47,413 nucleotides of DNA from Lachnospiraceae bacterium (lineage in GTDB: Bacteria; Bacillota; Clostridia; Lachnospirales; Lachnospiraceae). Positions 7,885 through 16,451 of this stretch are shown here, piece by piece. Position numbers and translations under genes: made by a program. Below the pieces are notes generated by a model. That model ran no database searches. It was not told where the DNA came from and was given only the letters and a program-made list of their open reading frames with translations. Position 1 is the stretch's first letter. Each line of letters begins with the position of its first letter. The stretch covers positions 1 through 47,413 of the forward strand of contig JAFPAQ010000047.1 of assembly GCA_017424235.1 (NCBI GenBank), given 5' to 3'.

Positions 7885-8784
7885 ATGTCAAAAGCAAGAT
7901 TAAAGATATCAATTAAGAATGTACTAAAGGAGATAAGACCGATTAATATACTCATGATTTTGGTGGCTGGAATTATTAATGCTTTTGGCGTTACAATGTT
8001 TCTTTTTCCAGTGAAACTTTACGATAGCGGGATATCCGGATTGTCAATGCTGTTAGACCAGATTACACCGGATTATCTGTCTCTATCGCTATTTCTTATC
8101 ATAATAAATATTCCAATATTTATTTTTGGACTTAAGAGGCAGGGAAAGACTTTTACAGTTTATTCGATCTTCGCTGTAACGGTATATTCATTGGCATCAT
8201 TTATGATAATGGATGTTCTTCCTGTTGACGTTTCGTTTATATCTCCGTTGGCAGGGTCAGATTTGTTACTATGTGCTGTTTTTGGTGGTGTTATATCAGG
8301 AGTGGGGAGTGGTATGACGATACGCTTCGGAGGAGCAATTGATGGCATTGATGTTCTCTCTGTCGTATTTGCTAAGCGGATTGGTATATCTATTGGAACA
8401 TTTGTAATGTTGTTTAATACCTTGCTATATATTATATGCGGCATAGCTATTCAAAGCTGGATTTTACCACTGTATTCTATAGTTACATATTATGTTGGAT
8501 CAAGAACTGTTGATTTTATCACTGAAGGGTTTGATAGAGCAAAATGTGCGATGATTGTTACAGTAAAAGCTAATGAAATATCAAATGCCCTGTCCGAGAA
8601 CTTTGATTCTAGCGGGACCATAGTAAAAGCAGTTGGGGGATACTCAAAGAAAGATAAAGAAATCATTTATTTCATAGTAAATCGCTTTCAGATTAATAAG
8701 CTAAAAAATATAGTGCATGATATAGATGAAAGTGCGTTCATTTCACTGCAGGAAGTGGCGGATATAATTAGAAAGAAGGAGTGA
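7885..8784 (+). CDS. YitT family membrane protein (DUF2179)
   Basis: 299 residues. Five or six hydrophobic helices (about 25-215) with the family-like segments GITMFLFPVKLYDSGISGLS (read with small differences) and GGAIDGIDVLSVVFAKRIG are followed by a cytosolic C-terminal domain with VKAVGGYSKKDKEIIYFIVN, characteristic of DUF2179. Molecular function of the family is not settled. I chose ATG 7885 over 7870 because GAAAGGA sits 6 nt before it. It is the last gene of the operon; the terminator at 8921-8962 follows after 137 bp that contain a GC-rich imperfect hairpin (about 8843-8880). Confidence 0.85.
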   Translation: MSKARLKISIKNVLKEIRPINILMILVAGIINAFGVTMFLFPVKLYDSGISGLSMLLDQITPDYLSLSLFLIIINIPIFIFGLKRQGKTFTVYSIFAVTVYSLASFMIMDVLPVDVSFISPLAGSDLLLCAVFGGVISGVGSGMTIRFGGAIDGIDVLSVVFAKRIGISIGTFVMLFNTLLYIICGIAIQSWILPLYSIVTYYVGSRTVDFITEGFDRAKCAMIVTVKANEISNALSENFDSSGTIVKAVGGYSKKDKEIIYFIVNRFQINKLKNIVHDIDESAFISLQEVADIIRKKE

Positions 8785-8920
8785 TTTTTAGAAAAGTATA
8801 TCGCGTCGGTTTCAATCCAAAGATTCCTGCATAAATCAATCCATTCCCGGGAGTCGGGCAGGGGATGGGGTCGGAATGGTACCATAATAAAAATCTTCAG
8901 GCTTCATACAAAAACATATA

Positions 8921-8962
8921 AACCTCGAATCGTGAAAAATCACGGTTCGGGGTATTTTTTTG
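8921..8962 (+). terminator. Terminator ending the pyk/Na-Pi/yitT operon
   Basis: CCTCGAATCGTGA pairs with TCACGGTTCGGGG (G-T tolerated), followed after TA by seven T. Confidence 0.85.
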
Positions 8963-9061
8963 CATATTTTTAAAATCCTGTTTCGGATTAGCTTGGCTCA
9001 TGTCCCACATAACTTACGAAGGGCGAAGGATGTCCTACCAAAACGAAAGGAGAAAACGGAT

Positions 9062-9181
9062 ATGGGCTATACACATGCAATCGACTCACTTAAAGGAGTC
9101 CTCATCACACTGGGTACCTCAATTGGCGCAGTTATGCTGGTAGTAACTTTCATCTTTCTATATATAAGAGTATATGAGTAA
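9062..9181 (+). CDS. 39-residue single-pass membrane peptide
   Basis: ATG at 9062 has AAAGGAG nine or ten nt upstream. The short polar N terminus (MGYTHAIDSLKG) is followed by a hydrophobic helix (VLITLGTSIGAVMLVVTFIF) and the tail LYIRVYE. The longer frame from 8960 has no ribosome site. Size and layout resemble type I toxins and other small membrane peptides, but no family is recognised. The gene ends 28 bp before the -35 box of ncRNA copy 2, on the same strand, so the RNA would not be a cis-antisense antitoxin. Confidence 0.6.
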   Translation: MGYTHAIDSLKGVLITLGTSIGAVMLVVTFIFLYIRVYE

Positions 9182-9209
9182 AATAGAGTAAATAATGGTC
9201 AAAAAACCA

Positions 9210-9238
9210 TCGACATCCTTTGCTCTGCACGCTATAAT
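9210..9238 (+). promoter_or_regulatory. Promoter of ncRNA copy 2
   Basis: TCGACA (9210-9215), a 17-bp spacer and TATAAT (9233-9238), identical in elements and spacing to the promoter of copy 1. Confidence 0.8.
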
Positions 9239-9244
9239 ATAGGT

Positions 9245-9530
9245 AATCTAATAAGAAAATAGTGTTATCATTACTGCTTTGGAAAGAGCAAATGGTAGCC
9301 ATAGATATGAATTCCAAGGAACAGAATGGCTATGCCACTTTTGTGGCATTACCCTCTAGGGTGACAGTGTCATCATTTTGTCAGCTAAGCCCTCTTTACT
9401 TGAATGATTTTCTGTTTTCTTATTTTGACACGAATTAACAGGAAAGCTAGAAAAATCAAGACTTTCCTTGACTTAGATTTGCAGTCCGCTCAGATTAGAT
9501 TCATATTATTCTAGTCTGGGCGGACTTTTT
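9245..9530 (+). ncRNA. Candidate structured non-coding RNA, copy 2
   Basis: About 286 nt from the inferred start to its own terminator. It shares with copy 1 the 5' block (TAATCTAATA, TATCATTAC), the AATGGTAGCCATA block with the following TTCC-AA-GGAA hairpin, and the 3' hairpin AGGAAAG/CTTTCCT with TAG and CAAG in the loop (9440-9468). GTTATCATT (9264-9272) pairs with AATGGTAGC (9291-9299); compared with copy 1 a C-G pair has become U-G, so pairing is kept. The variable middle has its own hairpins: ATGCCAC/GTGGCAT, ACCCT/AGGGT and TGACA/TGTCA. A 48-codon ORF (9292-9438) crosses it but has no counterpart in copy 1 beyond four codons. Family unknown. Confidence 0.62.
9484..9530 (+). terminator. 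Terminator of ncRNA copy 2
   Basis: GTCCGCTCAGATTAGA pairs with TCTAGTCTGGGCGGAC (two G-T pairs, 10-nt loop), followed by five T. Confidence 0.9.
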
Positions 9531-9636
9531 GCGCGAGCTTTGAGCCAAGATCCGAGCTTGCTCGAGACTTTGGCGAATGCCGCGACAACGAGCGAGAATC
9601 GCGAGTGCGTTCAGGAAAAAGGAAAGAAAAGTCTGT

Positions 9637-9780
9637 ATGACAGAAGAACAACAAATCGAAAAATCAATAGTATGGCAAAGTGTGGTGAATATTAAGAATG
9701 TACATGCCGAGAATATTACTTATATCGGAACTTCGGATTCCAATTCAAATTTCTGTTTTAACAACTCACATTTTTACTAA
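9637..9780 (+). CDS. Hypothetical protein, 47 aa
   Basis: ATG 9637 follows an A/G-rich stretch (AAAGGAAAG) at a rather long distance of about 13 nt. The polar peptide (MTEEQQIEKSIVWQSVVN and on) has no membrane segment and no recognised motif. The preceding 100 bp (9531-9636) are clearly richer in GC than the surroundings and contain CGAGC/GCTCG and CCAAG/CTTTGG pairings, a composition shift suggesting foreign or displaced DNA. Its end overlaps the inverted repeat at 9756-9804. Weakly supported. Confidence 0.3.
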   Translation: MTEEQQIEKSIVWQSVVNIKNVHAENITYIGTSDSNSNFCFNNSHFY

Positions 9781-9804
9781 TCTGTAAAATATGCGTTGTT
9801 AAAA
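9756..9804. repeat. Interrupted inverted repeat, possible operator
   Basis: Outer arms TTTTAACAAC (9756-9765) and GTTGTTAAAA (9795-9804); inner arms ATTTTTAC and GTAAAAT. The right outer arm covers the -35 box of the promoter at 9796-9824, so a protein or hairpin here could control the truncated ATPase gene. Confidence 0.5.
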
Positions 9805-9824
9805 TGGTGTTTTTGAGATATAAT
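9796..9824 (+). promoter_or_regulatory. Promoter of the truncated ATPase gene
   Basis: TTGTTA (9796-9801), 17-bp spacer, TATAAT (9819-9824), 33 bp before the start codon. Confidence 0.6.
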
Positions 9825-9857
9825 TCATATATGGATTGTCAGAAAGAGGTGTACATT

Positions 9858-10037
9858 ATGGAATTGTTTTGTAGAGAACAGTATCTTTCAAAGATTAGAG
9901 GGTTTTATCATGATACCGACATTATAAAAGTTATCACTGGTGTTAGGCGCTGCGGAAAATCAAGTTTGATGGAAATGATAAGAGATGAGCTTATTAGCGA
10001 GGGTGTTAATGTAAAAGCAGATCATCTGCAACAGTAA
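9858..10037 (+). pseudogene. N-terminal fragment of an ATP-binding protein (AAA/DUF4143 family)
   Basis: Fifty-nine residues: MELFCREQYLSKIRGFY, then DIIKVITGVRRCGKSSLM with a complete P-loop (GVRRCGKSS), typical of the roughly 400-residue AAA ATPases that carry a C-terminal DUF4143 domain. The frame stops at 10035-10037, soon after the Walker A helix, where similarity ends (VKADHLQQ). The Walker B and DUF4143 parts are missing, so the gene is truncated. AGAGGTG precedes the ATG at good spacing and the promoter looks intact. The truncation point abuts another fragment on the opposite strand, indicating a rearrangement junction at about 10015. Confidence 0.7.
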
Positions 10038-10249
10038 TTTGATATGAATCCTCAAGTTCTTTAATTGATAATGTAATAAAATAACTCCCAAAACAGATGC
10101 ATATAAAAAACCGGAATCTGTCACATAGTACAGTTTTACCATACTGATTCCCAACATATCATCTGGCCGATATCCAACAACCAAAAGACCTGACGTGATA
10201 CTATTGTACCGGTCTTGGTACAGCAGCTCCGGTTCTTGATTTGTATTTA
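10017..10249 (-). pseudogene. Membrane-protein remnant downstream of the ABC binding-protein gene
   Basis: Reading away from the binding-protein stop, one frame gives QDRYNSITSGLLVVGYRPDD then MLGISMVKLYYVTDSGFLYA, after which a different frame gives FITLSIKELEDSYQITVADD. This looks like one coding sequence broken by a frameshift in the T-rich stretch near 10090, without a start codon. The alternation of a polar loop and a hydrophobic helix suggests a piece of a membrane protein (an FtsX-like permease is one possibility). Low certainty. Confidence 0.25.
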
Positions 10250-11509
10250 CTAATTAAAGAAGGTATCTGTGTCAATCTTCTGATAACCACCAAAGCAGGA
10301 ATTGTATGAAAATATTTCATCTGCCAGTTCTTTACCCAGAAATACTCCTGTAATCTCATTCAGTTTCTCAGTCATATCAATATCTTCGAACTGTTGCGGA
10401 TAAACGACCTTGGCAATATACCAGGTATTTGCCAAAGCAATCTCAAAATTGGTGTAATATGCATTGTAAGCCATTTGTAAATAAATCTCACCCTCGTTCC
10501 ATGCCTTGCAGGTATCAAACATGGTGTTGTCTTCCTGATACAATGGCTTGATATTCTTAACTGCTGCCGCATCCATGATGATAATATCCATTTCATCACC
10601 CAGAGCGACAAATTTTTCTTCTTCAATACTCTGGATACCACCACTGATACCTTTACCATCCAAATCATTTACTATATTACGGATATTGGCAATCTCAAAA
10701 GAAATATAATTCTGAGCAGTCATCAGATGATTTGTTGTACCCCAGTTTCCTAGACCGCAGATATACACACCCGGTTTGTCCTCTTTTGCAATATCAGCAG
10801 TCCTTGCTGATATCTCAGCAACTTGCTCATCTATATAGTCAATAATGGTCTGAGCCCTTTCTTCTTTACCAAAAATAGTGCCAAGCAGCAGCATACTATT
10901 ATGAAATGCAGCATCAAATACACCATTATAACCGGAACTCAGTGTGATAACAGGAACTCCTAGCTGTTCCTGCAAAGCATCAGCCTTCTCGACATCTCCA
11001 TACTCAGAAATAACAATGTCCGGATTGCATGACAGTATTTTCTCTGCTTCAGCAGCCTGAGCATTAGGTCCACCAACACCACAGGAATCAAGTGCCGTAA
11101 AGGCCTCTTCATTTGCAATCAGGTAAGGTCTTGCCACAGAGTCAAACATCTTCGGACGTTCTTCCAGCGCGGTGTTATCAATATCTTCAATGCCACACAA
11201 GAGAGCAACATCCCCTATATAACTGTAGATTCTCAATGCACCTGCACCAATACAGACAACGCGATTGTAACCACCGGGAGTAACAGTAACTTCTCTTCCA
11301 ACAGCATCTGTGACAGTAATTTCGCAAGGGGCTTCCAATTCTACTTTAGAAGATTCTGTTGTCTCCTCCTGCACAACTGATTCCTCCACTGTCACCATAG
11401 GAGTCTCCATTTCCGAAATCTGTGCTGCATCTTTACTTCCACAGGCACAAAGACCAAATATCGTAGTAAAAACCACCAAAAATGCAGTCATTCTGTTAAT
11501 CTTTTTCAT
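10250..11509 (-). CDS. ABC transporter substrate-binding lipoprotein, iron/haem/corrinoid type
   Basis: Periplasmic-binding-protein-like lipoprotein of 419 residues that captures a metal chelate for the importer encoded upstream. A basic N terminus and hydrophobic segment lead to lipobox LCAC (Cys about residue 22). After a Glu/Thr-rich linker comes the binding fold typical of the FepB/BtuF class: [13 protein letters not shown], then [17 protein letters not shown] and [18 protein letters not shown] chose ATG 11509 because GGAG lies 8 nt upstream; the longer frame from 11524 begins inside that site. Its start overlaps the 3' end of the ATPase gene by 14 nt. Substrate cannot be told from sequence. 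Confidence 0.88.
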   Translation of the reverse strand: MKKINRMTAFLVVFTTIFGLCACGSKDAAQISEMETPMVTVEESVVQEETTESSKVELEAPCEITVTDAVGREVTVTPGGYNRVVCIGAGALRIYSYIGDVALLCGIEDIDNTALEERPKMFDSVARPYLIANEEAFTALDSCGVGGPNAQAAEAEKILSCNPDIVISEYGDVEKADALQEQLGVPVITLSSGYNGVFDAAFHNSMLLLGTIFGKEERAQTIIDYIDEQVAEISARTADIAKEDKPGVYICGLGNWGTTNHLMTAQNYISFEIANIRNIVNDLDGKGISGGIQSIEEEKFVALGDEMDIIIMDAAAVKNIKPLYQEDNTMFDTCKAWNEGEIYLQMAYNAYYTNFEIALANTWYIAKVVYPQQFEDIDMTEKLNEITGVFLGKELADEIFSYNSCFGGYQKIDTDTFFN

Positions 11510-12269
11510 ATATATTTTCTCCAATTATAATTTTTTTGTGATTTATCTCGACAATTTTGACGTCGATATCAAAAATATCCTTGATAATTTTCTCATCAAT
11601 AATATCTTTTGATCCAGCATATCTTACAATACCATCCCGCATGAAAAAAAATCTGTTACCAAAATGTATTGCCTGATTCAGATCATGCAAAGAGCTTAGA
11701 ATTGCAATATTTTTTTCACTGGCTACCTTTTTAGCCTCTTTGATAATAAGCTGCTCATTGGCAATATCAAGATTTCCTGTGGGCTCATCAAAAATAAGCA
11801 TCTTCGGCTCCTGTGCCAGTGCCCGCGCAATGGCAATCTTCTGACGTTCCCCACCGGAAAGTTCCTCCACATTTCGGGTAACAAGACTTTCAAGATGCAT
11901 TTCTTCTATAACTTTGTCTACCGCGTCATAATCTGAACGATTTGCCCGGATACCAAAACGGGAGACTCTCCCCATTAAAATAGAATCATACACACTCAAG
12001 TCTCCAAAGCAGATATCCTGTGGAACATAAGCAATTCTGGTAGCACGTTCCCTTTTCGTCAATTTAAAAAAATCCTGTCCTTCAAAGAACACAGAGCCTT
12101 CTGTAGGTCTATGAATGCCAAGGATACATTTAAACAGAGTAGTCTTACCTGCTCCGTTCTTCCCCATTATAATCCCGATTTCACCAGGTTGCAGCTCCAT
12201 ATTTACTCCCTGAAGAACCGGTGCAGAACGCAAACCATATCGGAAAGTTAAATTTTCTATCTTTAACAT
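11496..12269 (-). CDS. ABC transporter ATP-binding protein, FepC/BtuD type
   Basis: Cytosolic ATPase subunit of the metal-chelate importer, 257 residues, normal length. Motifs in order: Walker [12 protein letters not shown]-loop near YVPQDI, signature [15 protein letters not shown], Walker [14 protein letters not shown], and switch His in [10 protein letters not shown]. It overlaps the permease gene by 7 nt upstream and the binding-protein gene by 14 nt downstream, so translation is probably coupled across permease, ATPase and binding protein. Confidence 0.95.
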   Translation of the reverse strand: MLKIENLTFRYGLRSAPVLQGVNMELQPGEIGIIMGKNGAGKTTLFKCILGIHRPTEGSVFFEGQDFFKLTKRERATRIAYVPQDICFGDLSVYDSILMGRVSRFGIRANRSDYDAVDKVIEEMHLESLVTRNVEELSGGERQKIAIARALAQEPKMLIFDEPTGNLDIANEQLIIKEAKKVASEKNIAILSSLHDLNQAIHFGNRFFFMRDGIVRYAGSKDIIDEKIIKDIFDIDVKIVEINHKKIIIGENIYEKD

Positions 12270-13426
12270 CTGATTTTCTCCTTTTTTTTGGAAAAAATAA
12301 TAGTTAAAAAGAAAGGTGCGCCCAAAAGTGTGGTAATGGCACCAACCGGTAATGCAGAACCATTACCCATACTGCGTGAAAAAGTATCTGCTAAAACCAA
12401 CAGCAGACTTCCACTCAAAGCAGACATCGGTACTGAAAAGCGGTGATCCTGACCAATAAGCCTCTTCACCACATGGGGACAGATAATTCCTACAAATCCA
12501 ATAATTCCCAGAAACGAAACGCATACTGCTGTAATAACCGATGCCAGCAACATGGAAAAGAAGCGCAGAAAATCCACATTAATTCCCATACTTCTGGCAG
12601 TGTCATCTCCACTGAGCAAAGCATTATATTTCCATGACATAAACCAGAAAAAAGCAAATCCAGCCATCACAACGACAGCCATAATGAAATCTGTGCGATA
12701 AGTAGCTCTTCCTAAATCCCCAAAATTCCAGATAACTGCTGCGGAAATCCCCACATCAGTAGCATAAAACTGCAAAATCGTAGTTGCTGCATTCCATACA
12801 GATCCTATGGCTGTACCTGCAAGAACTACCACTCCGGGGGAAAAAGAACGAATTTGGCATAGCCCCAGAATCATCAGAATAGAACCGACTGCGAAAATAA
12901 ATGCCATTACGGAAGTAGCATAGGGATTTGCACCTGTAGCATAATTAGAAAGATTATTACCTGTGGACAAAAAGCCCCCGGCGAAAACTATAATTGACAG
13001 ATTTGCACCAAAAACTGCTGCATTTGATACCCCCAATATAGACGGCGAGGCCATGGGATTATTCAGGCAGCATTGCATGATCAACCCGGAAATGGAAAGT
13101 CCGGCACCAGTAATGACAGCCGCCAAAACGCGTGGAATCCGGATATTCCAGATAATTCGCACATTTGCGGCAGTACCTTTTTGTGTTAGTGCAGCAAAGC
13201 ACTCCTTTGGTGACATATGCGAAGATCCAATAAACAGACATATAAAAGACAGCAAAACAACAATTATAAATAAAACCATCGTAATAGTCATTTTTCTCCT
13301 ACAAATTTTACGAATATCCATTCCTGTATCAGGCCACGCTTTTGCAGTATTGTTTGCACCACAACCTGCAAGCAACGACACAATCATATTGAGCGTCAAT
13401 AATAGAAAAATCCATTTCTTTTTCAT
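12263..13426 (-). CDS. FecCD-family ABC permease with a lipoprotein signal peptide at its N terminus
   Basis: Membrane subunit of the importer. From about residue 36 ([10 protein letters not shown]) it is an ordinary FecCD permease: [37 protein letters not shown] and [16 protein letters not shown], with about ten helices. The first 35 residues are different: [20 protein letters not shown] plus [10 protein letters not shown] is a complete lipoprotein signal with lipobox LAGC. This looks like an in-frame fusion of the start of a binding-protein gene to the permease. GGAG precedes ATG 13426 (spacing about 13); ATG of Met36 has AGGA directly adjacent and no usable ribosome site, so the fusion is probably what is translated. 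Confidence 0.88.
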   Translation of the reverse strand: MKKKWIFLLLTLNMIVSLLAGCGANNTAKAWPDTGMDIRKICRRKMTITMVLFIIVVLLSFICLFIGSSHMSPKECFAALTQKGTAANVRIIWNIRIPRVLAAVITGAGLSISGLIMQCCLNNPMASPSILGVSNAAVFGANLSIIVFAGGFLSTGNNLSNYATGANPYATSVMAFIFAVGSILMILGLCQIRSFSPGVVVLAGTAIGSVWNAATTILQFYATDVGISAAVIWNFGDLGRATYRTDFIMAVVVMAGFAFFWFMSWKYNALLSGDDTARSMGINVDFLRFFSMLLASVITAVCVSFLGIIGFVGIICPHVVKRLIGQDHRFSVPMSALSGSLLLVLADTFSRSMGNGSALPVGAITTLLGAPFFLTIIFSKKKEKIRC

Positions 13427-13680
13427 TTTGTTTAGTTTGCTCCTTATATTTCATTAATCTATTTCCCGATTATTAAGCTTTTCTATAAAGGACTCTTAAA
13501 TTTGTATTTTCTTTATTATTCTACTATATTTCTCCTGCAAACTCAAATCCCTTTAAAATTTATTTTATTGAACTGTTACACTTTTTAATCATTCTTTTTA
13601 TCAAACAAGTTACATCATTTTAATAATATGATATACTTTATTGTGTATTTATATTTTATTATATCAACAGAGGTTATCAA

Positions 13681-14874
13681 ATGAAGAATAATTATCAAAA
13701 AACTGTATATGCCTGTTTTGTAGGCTATATAGTACAAGCCATTATAAATAATTTTGTACCACTACTGTTTATTACTTTTGAAAAAAGCTATCATATTCCA
13801 ATGAGTCAGATTACTATGCTTATCACCTTTAACTTTGGTATTCAATTATTTGTCGACTTCTTATCAGCTAAATTCGTTGATAAAATAGGATACCGTATAT
13901 CCGTTGTCCTTGCGCATGTATTTTCAGCCACAGGCTTAATCTGTCTTGCCATCTTACCTGATTTGCTTCCAAATGCATTTACAGGTCTTTTGATTGCCGT
14001 TGTTATATATGCTATTGGAGGTGGATTAATAGAGGTACTTATAAGCCCAATTGTAGAAAGCTGTCCAACAGATCACAAAGAAAAAACCATGAGTCTGCTT
14101 CATTCCTTCTATTGCTGGGGACATGTCGGAGTAGTCTTAATCTCTACAATTTTCTTTAAAATAGCAGGAATTGAAAACTGGAAGATACTTGCTGTCATCT
14201 GGGCACTTGTTCCAATTATGAACAGTATTGCATTTATTAAAGTCCCTATTGCTTCACTTATAGCAGATGGCGAAACAGGAATGAGAATACGAGATTTGTT
14301 TAAGAATAAGCTCTTTTGGATATTAATGCTTATGATGGTATGTGCGGGAGCAAGTGAACAGGGTGTAAGCCAGTGGGCATCTACCTTTGCTGAAAAAGGA
14401 CTTGGTGTAAATAAAGCTATCGGTGATCTTGCAGGTCCCATGTCATTTGCCATACTGATGGGTACTTCAAGAGCTTTTTATGGTAAATTTGGAGATAAAA
14501 TTGATCTGGACAAATTTATGGTAGGAAGCAGCATTCTCTGCATATTATCATACCTTTGTATATCACTCTCACCGTCTCCTTTACTCTCACTTATCGGCTG
14601 CTCAATCTGTGGATTATCAGTAGGTATAATGTGGCCGGGAAGCTTCAGTAAAGCGGCTAAGTCATTAAAAACAGGTGGAACTGCATTATTTGCCCTTCTT
14701 GCACTTGCCGGAGATGTAGGCTGCGGTGGAGGTCCCACATTTGTAGGCTTCATATCCGGACTTGCTTCAGATGACTTAAAAAAAGGTATATTAGCCGGAA
14801 CTATCTTTCCTGTTTTACTTATTTTAGGTATTTTACTTCTAAAAAATGAAAATAATAAGACAAAAGAATCCTAA
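13681..14874 (+). CDS. Major facilitator superfamily transporter
   Basis: Inner-membrane secondary transporter of 397 residues with about twelve hydrophobic segments in two halves. The first loop has the MFS motif A form SAKFVDKIGYRISVVLAHV. Other marks are GGGLIEVLISPIVESCP and GDVGCGGGPTFVGFISGLAS, seen in sugar/FucP-like and related carriers, but the substrate is not determinable. AGAGG precedes the ATG, and a promoter-like TTACAT...TATACT lies about 50 bp upstream. It is divergent from the ABC operon; the 254-bp AT-rich gap holds both promoters. Confidence 0.85.
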   Translation: MKNNYQKTVYACFVGYIVQAIINNFVPLLFITFEKSYHIPMSQITMLITFNFGIQLFVDFLSAKFVDKIGYRISVVLAHVFSATGLICLAILPDLLPNAFTGLLIAVVIYAIGGGLIEVLISPIVESCPTDHKEKTMSLLHSFYCWGHVGVVLISTIFFKIAGIENWKILAVIWALVPIMNSIAFIKVPIASLIADGETGMRIRDLFKNKLFWILMLMMVCAGASEQGVSQWASTFAEKGLGVNKAIGDLAGPMSFAILMGTSRAFYGKFGDKIDLDKFMVGSSILCILSYLCISLSPSPLLSLIGCSICGLSVGIMWPGSFSKAAKSLKTGGTALFALLALAGDVGCGGGPTFVGFISGLASDDLKKGILAGTIFPVLLILGILLLKNENNKTKES

Positions 14875-14934
14875 ACTGTATTTACGCCTTTGTTTTATTT
14901 TTATGCACTTTAACAAGAAAGGTATGATGATTAT

Positions 14935-15417
14935 ATGGTAGAACATCCTATCAGGCCAGTATTTGATAAGACCTCAAATATACTAATATTAGGCAGTTTT
15001 CCTTCAGTAAAATCAAGAGAAGCAAACTTCTTCTATGGTCATCCTCAAAACCGTTTTTGGAAAGTTTTAGCTGCTGTCTATAATGAAAAACTACCGGAAT
15101 CTACAGATGAGAAAAAGGTCTTTTTACTAAAAAATCATATAGCCGTCTGGGATGTAATAAAATCCTGTGATATTGAAGGTTCTTCTGACAGCAGTATTAA
15201 AAATGTTGTTCCAAATAATCTAAGCGAACTCTTAAATCAGGCTCAGATAAAAAATATCTATGTAAATGGAAAAAAAGCCGAACAGCTTTATAAGAAATAT
15301 ATAGAAAAGACAATAAATAAAAAGGCAATATGCCTTCCATCTACAAGCCCTGCCAATGCAGCCTGGACTCTTGAAAAACTTATAGATGCATGGAAAGAAA
15401 AACTTGTTTCCATATAA
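14935..15417 (+). CDS. DNA-deoxyinosine glycosylase (uracil-DNA glycosylase superfamily)
   Basis: Base-excision repair enzyme expected to remove hypoxanthine from DNA. 160 residues, the usual length. The family signs are ILILGSFPSVKSREANFFYG, HPQNRFWKVL, AVWDVIKSCDIEGSSDSSIK and the C-terminal LPSTSPANA loop. GAAAGG lies before ATG 14935. It starts 60 bp after the MFS gene on the same strand and is followed by a terminator, so the two may share a transcript. Confidence 0.88.
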   Translation: MVEHPIRPVFDKTSNILILGSFPSVKSREANFFYGHPQNRFWKVLAAVYNEKLPESTDEKKVFLLKNHIAVWDVIKSCDIEGSSDSSIKNVVPNNLSELLNQAQIKNIYVNGKKAEQLYKKYIEKTINKKAICLPSTSPANAAWTLEKLIDAWKEKLVSI

Positions 15418-15418
15418 A

Positions 15419-15460
15419 AAAATCGGATGCAAAAGGAAATTGCCCTGCGCATCCGATTTT
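15419..15460. terminator. Terminator after the glycosylase gene
   Basis: AAATCGGATGC pairs with GCATCCGATTT around an 18-nt loop; A-run on the left and T-run on the right. The next gene is convergent (ends 15526). Confidence 0.85.
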
Positions 15461-15525
15461 AAAGAACTCGGGTTTTCATTCTGAAAACACCTCGCAAAAT
15501 AGTGGTCGTGAATAGTTTCCAAATT

Positions 15526-16446
15526 TTAAATTTCAGTAGGAAAATTAACATGTCCCTGAAGCCATACAACTCCTTTAAATCTTCTTCCTACAGCAGGTTC
15601 ACCATATAAATCCTCTTTATTTATACAAACCTCAAGTGTAAGCTCATTGCATTCCAAAGTCATAAAGAAAACCTCTTCACCACTTATCCTGTTTTTATCT
15701 GAATGGACATCTGTTATTTCTCCCAAAATGGAATACTGATCACATTCAACTCCATATGGCATAAAATAAGTGTCGACCAGACTAAAAACATCTTCCTTAT
15801 GAATCTTACGCGATATTGTAGTATATGTATCCATATCCTCCAATGTAAGACTCTCTATTGCCTCCTCATCACCCATTCTTGCCTGGGCAAGAAGCTGATT
15901 ACGTTCACTGGTTGCCTTTTTAATGCGCCTTTTTTCTTTTTCATTTTTTATAATTGGCATCATTATCTTTCCATCGACTGACAATGCACTTAAAATAAGT
16001 GTAGTACCCTTTACAGGCAAAAGATTTAAAGCGTTCAGTTTTTTATAGGGGACAATATTCTGCATATAGAATATAAGTGAAACTCCAACTTTAATATCAT
16101 CACAAACACCTGCATAAGATTCTTTTTCTGCATGACGTTCTATGATAATATCTTCATTCGAACTTATATTATTTCCTCTTAAATAAGGAAAATAGTATTC
16201 ATACAAAAATGTATTATCCATGCTAAACTGTCCTCTGACGCATATGCCTGCACCATGGACAAAATCAAGATACAATTCTGCATAAATCCTCTCTTCCTTG
16301 TCCAAAGCTATGGCTTTTGATGATTCATATTCACTTTTTTTATCACTTTTCATTATAGTGTTTTCAATCACTTCATTGATAAGTGCCTGCAGTTCATCTC
16401 TTTTTTTAACACTGCCAAAACCTATAGCTCTTAAATATCTATGCAC
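15526..16446 (-). CDS. DUF3881 family protein
   Basis: Uncharacterised cytosolic protein of 306 residues. The start MHRYLRAIGFGSVKKRDELQ and overall length match what I recall of the DUF3881 family, found mainly in Lachnospiraceae. A charged helical insert lies at about 175-205 (KEKRRIKKATSERNQLLAQA). No catalytic motif or membrane helix is evident. The start codon is GTG with AGAAAGG ten nt upstream, inside the end of serS; it begins 5 nt after the serS stop, so it is almost certainly co-transcribed and perhaps translationally coupled. Confidence 0.75.
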   Translation of the reverse strand: MHRYLRAIGFGSVKKRDELQALINEVIENTIMKSDKKSEYESSKAIALDKEERIYAELYLDFVHGAGICVRGQFSMDNTFLYEYYFPYLRGNNISSNEDIIIERHAEKESYAGVCDDIKVGVSLIFYMQNIVPYKKLNALNLLPVKGTTLILSALSVDGKIMMPIIKNEKEKRRIKKATSERNQLLAQARMGDEEAIESLTLEDMDTYTTISRKIHKEDVFSLVDTYFMPYGVECDQYSILGEITDVHSDKNRISGEEVFFMTLECNELTLEVCINKEDLYGEPAVGRRFKGVVWLQGHVNFPTEI

Positions 16447-16451
16447 TTAAA

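Noticed and set aside
8688-8885. 65-codon minus-strand frame at the end of yitT
   Set aside because: It overlaps the 3' end of yitT, has no ribosome site and is a shadow of a real gene.
9292-9438. 48-codon ORF inside ncRNA copy 2 with a passable ribosome site (GGAAAG)
   Set aside because: In copy 1 the aligned ATG (2794) gives only 13 codons and agrees for four residues, so conservation follows the RNA, not the peptide. A peptide cannot be fully excluded.
13427-13680. Cobalamin or other riboswitch before the ABC importer
   Set aside because: No B12-box or other recognised aptamer motif was seen in the leader; only AT-rich promoter-like DNA.
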